Shown here: piece after piece, positions 36,107 to 45,300 of the stretch
How the letters are laid out: every line of letters starts with the position of its first letter
Position numbering within the stretch: position 1 is the stretch's first letter
NCBI GenBank assembly: GCA_036873135.1
Contig: JAPTYO010000034.1
Coordinates: 833,165 to 897,164 of the forward strand
Direction: 5' to 3'
Length of the DNA stretch: 64,000 bases
From: Clarkia xantiana subsp. parviflora
Taxonomy: Eukaryota; Streptophyta; Magnoliopsida; Myrtales; Onagraceae
Translations under genes and position numbers: made by a program
Notes under the pieces: generated by a model
The model's database searches: none
The model's input: only the letters and a program-made list of their open reading frames with translations
What the model was told of the DNA's origin: nothing

Positions 36107-37275
36107 AAGTAGTAGTTGAAGAAATTCTGACTAGACTAGAGGTGAAATCACTGAAGCGATTTAAGGCTGTTTCCAAGTCCTGGTTATCGATCATCTCAGA
36201 TTCCAGATTTATCAACAATCACTTCGATCGTTCATCACTGCATCCGAAGGTATTGATTTCTCTCCGGAACTCAAATGTCGGTTCTCTCGGTTGCCTTATA
36301 TCTTCGTCAGCAGATTCTCCTGATTGTGATGTTCTGTTTGAAATGGACCGAACACATACACTTGCATCTACTTTTCTCTGCAAAGTTGAACATGACGGAA
36401 TGATTTGCTCACGTATTTCCGAGTCGGTTGCTGGCTTGATATTGATTCAGTTTGAGAATGAGGACTTTATCATGATCTGTAACCCTAGCACTAGGGAGAG
36501 TATTAGAATCAATTTCCCTCCACATCATCTCCAAAAGTTTAAGTTTGGTAGACGGAGTTTTTTAGGTTTCGATCCAGTCGGCAAGCAGTTTAAAGTTTTG
36601 TGCAGATGTGTTGGGTTTATTGGGAGCAAATGGAAACCTTGGCACTATGTAATGACATTGGGCGATGATGCATGGAGGCCAATCGAGTGCAATTATCCAC
36701 CTCATCCTAGTGCCGAGGTTTACATCGACGGAAAAATATACTATATTTGCAATGATAAAACCTTTGGCACCTTTGGCGCGATTGTGTTTGATGTCCGTTC
36801 GGAGACATTCGAACATATTCCTATTCCTGCAGATTTTCCAAATGCGAACAACCCGCTCCTTGTGAACTATTGTGGATCTGTGGCAGCTGTTAAAAACCGC
36901 TTGAGCTTTGATGTCAGTCGTGGTGGGGACATTTTTATGAATGTGTTGACTGATCTCCCTAATCATCTTTGGAAGTCTATGAAATTTTCAGAGCCTTACA
37001 ACTATATTGAACTTGCTGCACAAGGCTTTATAGCTGGATCATTCCCCAATGGCAAAATATTGCTTCTTTCGGACATCGAATCAGAGCAACTTGAACTGGA
37101 CATCTATGATGTGGAGATTGAAGTCAAAAGAGGACAACTCATAGTTACTTGGCCAGTAGAACACAGTGTTCAGTATTCTGGTACGAAATGCCGTGCTTTG
37201 ACCATTTCTAGTCACGTGGAAAGGCTTGAGTCACTTGAAGGCCTGTCACCCACATATCAGTTTCAGAGATATTAG
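36088..37275 (+). CDS. F-box protein with F-box-associated (FBA) domain, copy 1
   Basis: An SCF ubiquitin-ligase substrate receptor by family. The single-exon 395-residue frame begins with a canonical F-box at residues 4-48 (LPVEVVVEEILTRLEVKSLKRFKAVSKSWLSIISDSRFI). A plant F-box-associated interaction domain follows: LISLRNSNVGSLGCL, IMICNPSTRESIRINFP, FLGFDPVGKQFKVLCRC, WRPIECNYPPHPSAEVYIDGKIYYI and the FDVRSETFEHIPIP strand. Its neighbour at 52011 is a close copy made by the tandem duplication. The start at 36088 (MSVLPVEV) lacks the MSTKKTVN extension of copy 2. The substrate is unknown. Confidence 0.9.
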   Translation: MSVLPVEVVVEEILTRLEVKSLKRFKAVSKSWLSIISDSRFINNHFDRSSLHPKVLISLRNSNVGSLGCLISSSADSPDCDVLFEMDRTHTLASTFLCKVEHDGMICSRISESVAGLILIQFENEDFIMICNPSTRESIRINFPPHHLQKFKFGRRSFLGFDPVGKQFKVLCRCVGFIGSKWKPWHYVMTLGDDAWRPIECNYPPHPSAEVYIDGKIYYICNDKTFGTFGAIVFDVRSETFEHIPIPADFPNANNPLLVNYCGSVAAVKNRLSFDVSRGGDIFMNVLTDLPNHLWKSMKFSEPYNYIELAAQGFIAGSFPNGKILLLSDIESEQLELDIYDVEIEVKRGQLIVTWPVEHSVQYSGTKCRALTISSHVERLESLEGLSPTYQFQRY

Positions 37276-37433
37276 ATCCTGCATCGACATTGGCTGGAAG
37301 GGTAGTTGAATAGCAAATCAGTTTCAGAGATATTAGATCCTGCATCGACATTGGCTGGAAGGGTAGTTGAATAGCAAATTAGTTTCAGAGATATTAGATC
37401 CTGCATCGACATTAGCTGGAAGGGTAGTTGAAT
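37258..37433 (+). repeat. 61-bp tandem repeats at the F-box 3' end (three copies)
   Basis: The unit CAGTTTCAGAGATATTAG... starts at 37258, 37319 and 37380 (61-bp period); the third is slightly truncated. The first unit includes the last codons and stop of the F-box gene, so the stop region was tandemly multiplied into the 3' flank. Confidence 0.95.
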
Positions 37434-38774
37434 GGGACTCCATTAGAACCTTCTCGGGTTCCCTGCCAAATAATATAGAAAGTTGCATGAATTTGAAGAT
37501 CGAAATGCAATAATATTTAATGAAAGAGAGGGTGGTAAGAATTGAGAGTTGGATTGATGCTTCAAACATGATATTGGATCAGTTTCCCATTTTTCAGTTG
37601 AAAGAGTCTTTCTTTTCTTTCTGGATTATATGGGTTTGGTTTGCAGTTTTTGACATCTGAGTAAGGGAAGTTGAATGGGCAAGGTAACAGAATTGAGGCA
37701 AAGGGAGGTGGAATGATGAGTATTGAAAGGGGTAGCGATTTCTGGTAAGGATTTCTGGCAGTAACTTTTCTGAAAAATTATTCTTGCACTTGTAGGGATT
37801 TCTGGTAAGGGATGTTAGGCTCATTTAGAGATTGTTTGGTTAGAAAACACTTCTCTGTGGGAAAATAGCAAGACAACAACAACTCAGGCAAAGTAGGGCT
37901 AATAAGGAGTTGTTAGACATGGATTTGAAAATTCTAATCAGTCCGATCGAAATAGGTTCTCAACTTTATCATAACACGAGATTGAGAGACAAGGCAATGA
38001 GATGATGCTTCCTTTGATTGATATTATAGGTAAAAAAATGTCATGTTTCTGCACAAAATTGCAGCAATCTACTAAACTCATAATACTGCTCAATTTACAA
38101 ATAATGTCAGCAGCTTTTTCACTACTTGGGTGGGCAAAAGCAAAAGAAATGAGAGTTGGTTGGATGCTTTGATATTGGATCAATTTTCTCATTTTCAGTT
38201 AGTACAACTTTTCTGCATTAAATAAAGGGATGGCTTTGGTTAATTGCAGTCATGATTGAAACTAGATACTGGATGTCCAGTTCAGTTTTAAAGAATTGAA
38301 TAAACTTTACTGCTTATAATTTGCACTCATTTGAAGACATTCAAGTTTTTTTTTTTTTGTTATGCAAAACATTCAAGATTCTCTTCATTCTTTACACCTG
38401 AAAAATTAAATAGAGTGAACGTGACCGATTTTTTTTTTTTTTTGAAGTATCTACGTATTAGTAATATATTTTTTTTCTTGCTTATTTCATAAGGGCCGGA
38501 GAGAAAAAAAAATTGCATATGAAAAATAATGAATTATGTAAAAACTTTGAACAATAGTTTATTTCTTCAAAATGTTTCCGTAAATAGATTCTCAATGATT
38601 TAATGAAAGTGTCAATTTTAAGATATATATATATCCAAATTTTACGAAATGCAATATTATGACAATATAATTTATGATGCATAAAAATAGAATTTACCAA
38701 GATTTAGTTGTACATATACACAATGTGATAAATAGGTAAAAAACAAAACAATGTGAAAAGGTAACAAGATAAGC
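37434..38774. other. Unit-1-specific intergenic segment
   Basis: This stretch has no counterpart in unit 2, where a Cactin gene fragment occupies the corresponding place. It holds imperfect internal repeats (GGATTTCTGGTAAGG twice near 37745-37810; GATATTGGATCA(G/A)TTT near 37570 and 38172). No gene is seen. Confidence 0.6.
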
Positions 38775-39087
38775 ACATTCATCACCTTCAATGAGATAAT
38801 AGGAGTTAGGAGGAATAGGATAGAGGGGTAGAATAGGTAAGCACGTAACTTTATAGTGAAACAAGAAGAGGTTAGACGGGGTAGAATAGGAAATTTAAAT
38901 TTAGAGAGATTATTTAAATATAGTGTAGGATTATAAAGATATATATATATTATATTTTTTTAATATATATATAACTAAACCAATCAAATCCATCGATATT
39001 TCATATAGATAATATTGGGTATAATAAATATCTATCTATATTGGGTATATTTGGATATATATATATATATATATTTCATGTGTGTTC

Positions 39088-39088
<1 letters not shown>

Positions 39089-39152
<64 letters not shown>
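39089..39152. repeat. (TA)32 microsatellite before the intronless Cactin gene
   Basis: A pure 64-bp TA run sits about 30 bp upstream of the ATG. The other duplication unit lacks this run entirely (sequence GTTCGTTAATATCATTATA at about 55175), so the array expanded or collapsed after the duplication. Confidence 0.95.
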
Positions 39153-39155
<3 letters not shown>

Positions 39156-39180
39156 GTCATTATATATAATATATAACTCA

Positions 39181-40653
39181 ATGGATCAATATAGTCAACC
39201 TATTATCCTGTCAAACGAACCTAGGCTATTCCCTCCTTCCTATCTCGGACGAAAGAAGGCAGCGAAAGGGAGAATGGGCAACACTGATTCCGACAGCGGC
39301 GAATCGTTCCATGGCCGTCGATCCGAGACTCGCCGGAAGAGAAGCAGCGGAAGCAGCGATGATGGCGGTCGCACCAAGAAAAGCAAGTACTCGGAGGAGG
39401 AGATTGCTGTTTACATGGTAAGGAAAGCTCAAAAGAAGGCGGCGCGTTTGTTGGCAGCTGGTTATTCCAATCCGTTGGGTGAATCAAATCTGAGTGAGAA
39501 ATTCGTGTGGAAGAAGAAGATTGAGCGTGATGTTTCTATGCATGGTGCTACATCATATAGCTGTGTCTATAAGGCGGAGAAGAGGAGACAGAAGGAAATC
39601 ACGGCGGAGATTGAGAAACTGAAAAGGAGAAGGCAGGGAAGAGTTGTTGAAAAAGCGGCGGCACGACTAGAAGGCGAGGTGGATTGGGAGAAGAAAGAAA
39701 AGGAGTTTGAATTGGAACAAAGTAAATTGAGATCGGAGATAAGATTTCGGCAAGGGCGGGCAAAGCCAATTGATATCCTCACTAAGAGCCTTTCATCGAA
39801 GGTTGATCTGAATCTGGTTTTCAAGGGTTTAACCGTGAAGGAACTAGAAGAGGTTCGTGATGAGATCAAATTGAAATTGGATCTGGATTTGGAGGAGAAG
39901 AAGGATACTGAGTACTGCTGCTACTGGAAGGCAGTTCTTGAGGTTTGTAATTGGGAAATAGCCACCGTCGTCAGTTTGAAGGAAATAAGCTGCAGCTTGG
40001 GATTTCATCCTAGCATTGAAGAAGATATGATAGATTATCTTCAAAAGAAGACTAATAGAGATCTGGAAGAAATCCAGTCTCTTGTGGAAGAAGAGTTGAA
40101 TTCAGGTAAGGGCAAAATCGCAGAGTTTTGGCAAGATACTCTCAAACGAATCCAGCGATACAAGGCAATCGCCTATCTCAGAGAGTTTCATAATGCTAAA
40201 ATGTCGTCCATGCATCATCATCATCATCATCCTAATTTGCAGCCTGCAGCTGACGATGTTGCATCCATGGAAGAAGAAGAAGAAGAAGTAGGCCTGAGAA
40301 AGCCTAAGTATGTTACTAAAGTCCAGACTGGGTATGCATGGAACAAGTATAATCAAACACACTACGATCATGAAAATCCTCCTCCCAAGGTTGTTAAAGG
40401 CTACAAGTTGAACATCTTTTACCCAGAACTCGTCGAGGCTGTCCCGACTTACACGATTGAGAAAGATGATGAGTGTAGGAGCGGAGAAACATGTATCATA
40501 AGGTTCCATGCTGGCTTCCCATACCAGGACATTGCCTTTAGAATTATGAATGGTGACTGGGAACTTTCTTCTAACAAAGGATTCAAATCCACATTTCACA
40601 GTGGGATCCTCCGTCTCTACTTCAACTTCAAGCGCTACCACTATCGTAGGTGA
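39181..40653 (+). CDS. Intronless Cactin-derived protein, copy 1 (probable retrogene)
   Basis: Cactin is a conserved nuclear protein linked to the spliceosome and gene silencing. This uninterrupted 490-residue frame collinearly matches the 13-exon Cactin gene 3 kb downstream but has none of its introns; former junctions are fused, for example at residues 86/87 (KAQKK-AARLL) and about 107/108 ([14 protein letters not shown]). In order it has a new N-terminus (MDQYSQPIILSNEPRLFPPS), an S/R/K-rich stretch, the central Cactin region ([37 protein letters not shown]), a His6 run, an acidic run, and the complete CactinC domain from RKPKYVTKVQTGYAWNKYNQ to the terminal YFNFKRYHYRR. It is shorter than typical plant Cactin (about 670-700 aa), lacking the segment that precedes the C-terminal domain. 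Open frame, high conservation between two copies and intact C-terminus argue that it is a working protein. Confidence 0.85.
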   Translation: MDQYSQPIILSNEPRLFPPSYLGRKKAAKGRMGNTDSDSGESFHGRRSETRRKRSSGSSDDGGRTKKSKYSEEEIAVYMVRKAQKKAARLLAAGYSNPLGESNLSEKFVWKKKIERDVSMHGATSYSCVYKAEKRRQKEITAEIEKLKRRRQGRVVEKAAARLEGEVDWEKKEKEFELEQSKLRSEIRFRQGRAKPIDILTKSLSSKVDLNLVFKGLTVKELEEVRDEIKLKLDLDLEEKKDTEYCCYWKAVLEVCNWEIATVVSLKEISCSLGFHPSIEEDMIDYLQKKTNRDLEEIQSLVEEELNSGKGKIAEFWQDTLKRIQRYKAIAYLREFHNAKMSSMHHHHHHPNLQPAADDVASMEEEEEEVGLRKPKYVTKVQTGYAWNKYNQTHYDHENPPPKVVKGYKLNIFYPELVEAVPTYTIEKDDECRSGETCIIRFHAGFPYQDIAFRIMNGDWELSSNKGFKSTFHSGILRLYFNFKRYHYRR

Positions 40654-41685
40654 AGTGAAGTGATCAATCCATCACATCTTGTATATAACTTGCATTATTA
40701 TGTTATAATCTATATTAAATAATCATTTAATATATGTACAAATTTATCAAAATCAATTAAATAGTTTTTATCAAATATTATATGCTAAATCGTGTAACAC
40801 TTAACGCAACAAATGATTATAGTAGTTATAACGTACTACTCTAATATCGGGAGAATCGTAAGATCCTAATATTGGGATCATGATCCTCTAAGATCCTACA
40901 AGATTAAGATCCTACAAAGGATCGGGATCGTTTTACTTCCCTAGGATCGTAAAGTCGTAAGATCCTATAATCCGGATCGGGATCCTGACAACCTTAAATA
41001 TAATTTTATCATATCATTAAATTACATAATGATAAGTAGAGAAACTGACACATTTAATACTTAAAATCAATTTTAAAAATCAACACGATAATCTGTTTTT
41101 CTATAAAGATAAAAAAAAAAAAACTAATCCAAAACCAAACCGGTTCAGTCCAAAATAAAACCGGCCCAGTTCAGAATCAGTTTCACAAAAGTATACAAAC
41201 AGTTTTTGGTCTGGCAAATTTTTCACATCCACGAACACGTACGAAAAAAATCTGTGTTCCTGCAATTACATGACAGAATGATAATACGATAACACAAACA
41301 CAATTAGTACGATATAACCTCTGTGTCGTTTTCATGTGTATGTGTCACAACACAATAACACGATATGATGTTGTTCTACTAAGTCTAATCCTTTGAGTAC
41401 TTTTTTTTAAGAAAATCTTATATAATAGATTTAAAAACTCCAATTATTATTTTTTTAGAGTTTGTCAATCTTATGACTATTAACATATTAATTTATCATT
41501 TTTTGCTATATAAAATTTATTTATTTATATTTTTCATAAAGATATATATAATTCAATAAACTTAACACATACGAAAAAACTTATATCGTGTTCGTATTTA
41601 TAAAACGTTACAAAAAAATTATTAACAAGCATGATAGCAAAATTGCAACCCCGGCTCTTAGGTAACACTGACACACCCTAACCCT
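40654..41685. other. Intergenic region with GATC cluster and CACGA-type MITE
   Basis: Bases 40861-40990 carry eleven GATC sites in about 130 bp (AAGATCCTA and GGATCGGGATC repeats). About 41215-41655 is a hAT-like inverted element related to 13059-13601. The entire region is repeated in unit 2 at 56680-57720. Confidence 0.65.
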
Positions 41686-41693
41686 TATAAATA
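41686..41693 (+). promoter_or_regulatory. TATA box of the ubiquitin-type promoter, unit 1
   Basis: TATAAATA precedes a pyrimidine-rich leader (about 41712-41815). That leader ends in CTCAAG followed by GTCTGTAC, the usual arrangement of plant polyubiquitin genes: short leader exon, then a long 5' UTR intron of about 650 bp before the ubiquitin ATG. The same layout is at about 57715 in unit 2. Confidence 0.65.
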
Positions 41694-42380
41694 AATATAT
41701 TCGTATAGAGAGTGTCCTCGGTCCACTCCTTTCTCAGTAATAACTTTCGTTCCAAGCTATTATCTTCGCCGTTTCTCCAACTAATCTCTACGAGAATCCA
41801 GCAAATTGCCTCAAGGTCTGTACATATCTCTTCGTGTTCTTCTTTGTTAGGGTTCCGATTCATCTTTTGTGAACACACCGCCACTGATCTCTCGAACGTC
41901 TGTTGTAGCTGTCCATATTTACTGCTTCCGTAACGATTAGAAGCTTGATCGATTAAGTGTACGTTGATTAATGCGACATGAACTAGATTTTCGTGTTGAT
42001 TTTGTGCTTCAGCAAGTCGGATAGCGGTTGTAGTTTCACTTGTAGTTGATTTGAAGTGTTAATCAATTTGTTTTTCTGTCACGTTACATTAAATTTGGCT
42101 GGAACCTTGATTTTTATCGTCGTTCCTGTTGATTAGCATCTGAATCTGCTCGGATTGTGTTGGGATGATCGCCTAACGTGTTATTGGCCTTTTCCTGCTT
42201 CCCTAACGATTAGAAGCTTGATCGATTAAGTTTACTGTTGATTAATTCGGCAAGATCAAGATTAACGTGTTGATTTTTTGCTTCAGTAAGTTGGATAGTC
42301 GTTGTAATTTCACTTATAGTTGGTTTGAATTGTTGATCAATTTGTTCTTCTGTTAAGTTTAAATAAATCTGGCTGGATCC

Positions 42381-45300
42381 TTGATTTTTATCGTTGTTCC
42401 TGTTGATTACCCTCTGGATCTGATCGGATTGATTTGGAATGATCGCCTAATGTGTTATTGGCGGGTATTCGTTAAGACACTAACTGGAAAGACAATCACC
42501 CTCGAGGATGGCCGTACTATTGCTGATTACAACATCCAGAAGGAGTCCACTGTCTACCTTGTCCCTCGTCTTCGTGGTGGAATGCAGCTGTTAGCCAGTA
42601 GCCCTACCAGAAAGACAATCCCGCTCGAACACCCTTACGTGAGCAGTTCTAACTTGAGAGTTGGAGGGGGAATAATCCCCCCGAGATCTCTCTCCTGCAG
42701 GTTGCCGGATCTTCCCAGGACCGACCACTGTAGGAATCTTATCTCACCATTCCAATCACTGGAAAGTTCAATATCCACCAGCAGCAGTGATGGCAGTCGC
42801 AACAAGAAAAGCAGGTCCTTGAGACATGTCTCAGACGAGAAGATTGCTGCATATATGGCAATGAAAGTTCAAAAGAAGGTATTGCCAAGTTCACTTCTAG
42901 GGTTTTTGTGGTTCAGTTTTGACCGCTTTATGATGATATTTAGCGACTTGTTGTCATGTCTTATTCCTATTTTGGATTTCCTCAGGCGATGCGCGTTGCG
43001 AAGAAGTTGAAGACACCGACTATTGCTGGCTATTCTAATGCTTCAAATCCTTTTGGTGATTCAAATCTGACTGAGAGGTAATTTTTCTAATTTGTAAGGA
43101 ACGGTCTTGGTGGTGATATTGGATGATTTCAATTTCAGGGAATTACTCTTGTATAGCCCTGTGTTTGCTTGGTTAAGTAAACATTCCTCTTTACCTAGAA
43201 AATAACGATGGTTAAGATGTTGAAGACTAAATAAAAGGCCATATGGAAGTTTTAGCTCTTCCACGAATTTACCCTCAGTGACTTAATTCAGGAAAATCTC
43301 AAGGGCATACAGACAATGCAATCCTTTGTTTCGCTTGCAGTTGTAAGATGTTACATTCTGGTGCAATAAGGATTTGTGGTTTGAAAGATATGCTAGACAC
43401 TAGAGGTGGATAGATTTAGCTGGCTGCAACACTAGCCCTAAGAGCTCCATTAGCTTGTCTGATACATCAGTATCAATTTAAAAGAGGCTTTACACACTCT
43501 GTATCGTAATAAGCAGTGGCGAGATGGAATTGATAAGATATGGGCTGCTCACTTTATATTATGAGTCGAATGTGAAGCAGGACACAAGAGAGTGCTAACT
43601 TGAAGTATCAATATTTTTATGTAGTTATACACATATAAAGCACCTACTTTTTATGCAACTAGTCTTCTAGAGCTCAGATGAACCACTGTAATAGTTTCCT
43701 TTTAAAACTGAGCACAAACATATGCTGTGTGAATTCCAGATTCATATGGAAGAAGAAGATTGAGCGTGATGTTTCTCAAGGTGCTACTGTAGAATCATTT
43801 TCTGTGAAAGAGGAGAAGAAGAGACGGAGAGAAGCGATGGTATGCAGTTAGTAAATAAGTATTTACTTCGTACTTGGGAAGCATTTTATTGAGTATTTGG
43901 GACATACGTATTTGTGCATAATCGTCTGAATTTTTACTCGGTTAAATGAAAACTGTGATATAGGCGGAGATTGAAAAAATGAAAAAGAGAAGGGAAGAAA
44001 GAGCTCTTGAAAAAGCACAGCATGAGGAAGAAATGGTGAGTTTTTATGGTTAATTGAAGCTCATTCTATGTTAATTTCAGATATATTTGGTAAGTGGTGC
44101 AAGTTAAAACGGTTTTATGAATCACTCATTGTATTGTATATTTTGCAGGCATTGTTAGCCAGAGAACGTGCTCGAGTTGAGTTCCAGGACTGGGAGATAA
44201 AAGAAGAGGAGGTATAGCAGTACATTTATTTATTTATCCTTAAATATGTTGCCTTGAATGTTTCTCGTCCTCAATATGGTCATCGTTATCTGCAGTTTCA
44301 CTTTGATCAAAGTAAAGTGAGATCGGCGATAAGACTGCGTGAAGGGCGTGCAAAGGCAATCGATATACTAACTAAGCACCTGAGCGGTTCATACGATTTG
44401 GATATGGAGCTAAATGAGCCATACACGGTTTTCAAGGTCAGAATTCACAGTTTGTGAAATCTGTGTGTTTTATTCCTGCCTATTTTACTGGGTATTGGTC
44501 TTTTTATGTTCCTTTAGAACATTTAGCAGATGCCTTTCACACCTCTGTCCCATTCTTAGTTTTAGAGAGTAATTTTATGGCAGAAAATTTAGATATTTGT
44601 GGTTTATTATTTATATTCTTCCTGTTCTTTTATACTTTGAAAAACATGGCGGATGGGTTATGGTATGAGGTTTCTTGCCCCAGTTTCACTGTGGCTTTTC
44701 TCATGGTGACGTATTGTGCTTGTTTTCCTGCTGTTATAATGGTGTAGCAGCATCCAACATAAGTTGCTGCGTTCCACTTTCTTTTTGTTGACGTCACGGT
44801 TAAGTTCAGCCAACATGTCATAGGTCTTCTACTAATTCGTTTGTCGTAAAAGAAGTCCAGAGGATCATGCACTATAATTTGGAGAGTTTCTAAGTATAGC
44901 TATAACGAATATATATTCTATGTCATAACGGTGCTCCTTGGCATTTTATTCAGGGGTTATCCATGAAAGAAATGGAAGAGGTTCGTGATGACATCAAGTT
45001 GCACTTGGATTTGGATGCTGAAGCGCCTACACATGTTGAATACTGGAAGGTACAAACTGTCTTGACTTGCCGATAATAGTTCCCACATCCTTTAGAAATA
45101 TCTGTCTTGATCAAAATCTTTTCATGTCCATAGCATTAGATTGTCAAATGGCCCAGTGTGTTTGTGCATTGAAAACCATCAAAGTTTTGTCCCACTGTAG
45201 GGTGTTTCCATGGTCCTTTTACCTATTATTATATGTTCCGGACTGTCTTGGCTAGTTCAATATTTTGAAGTCTGTGTTCCTTTTCAGTCTCATGATCCGT

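Larger units (their letters stand above)
33637..37433 (+). repeat. Segmental duplication, unit 1, F-box part
   Basis: From GGCGGTTTTCTTTTGTAAATGTCG to the end of the 61-bp repeats, this segment is collinear with 49734-53340, with high identity in the F-box gene. The left edge lies in the 3' flank of the glucanase gene. A stretch in the middle (about 34310-34640 versus 50400-51650) is unrelated between the two copies, and both copies carry different MITE insertions. Confidence 0.85.

Noticed and set aside
40210..40240. His6 tract as a metal-binding site
   Set aside because: It comes from a CAT microsatellite that differs in length between copies; no further motif supports metal binding.
40102..40641. 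179-residue minus-strand frame, repeated at 56134-56667
   Set aside because: Antisense of the conserved CactinC region; its conservation is explained by the sense protein.
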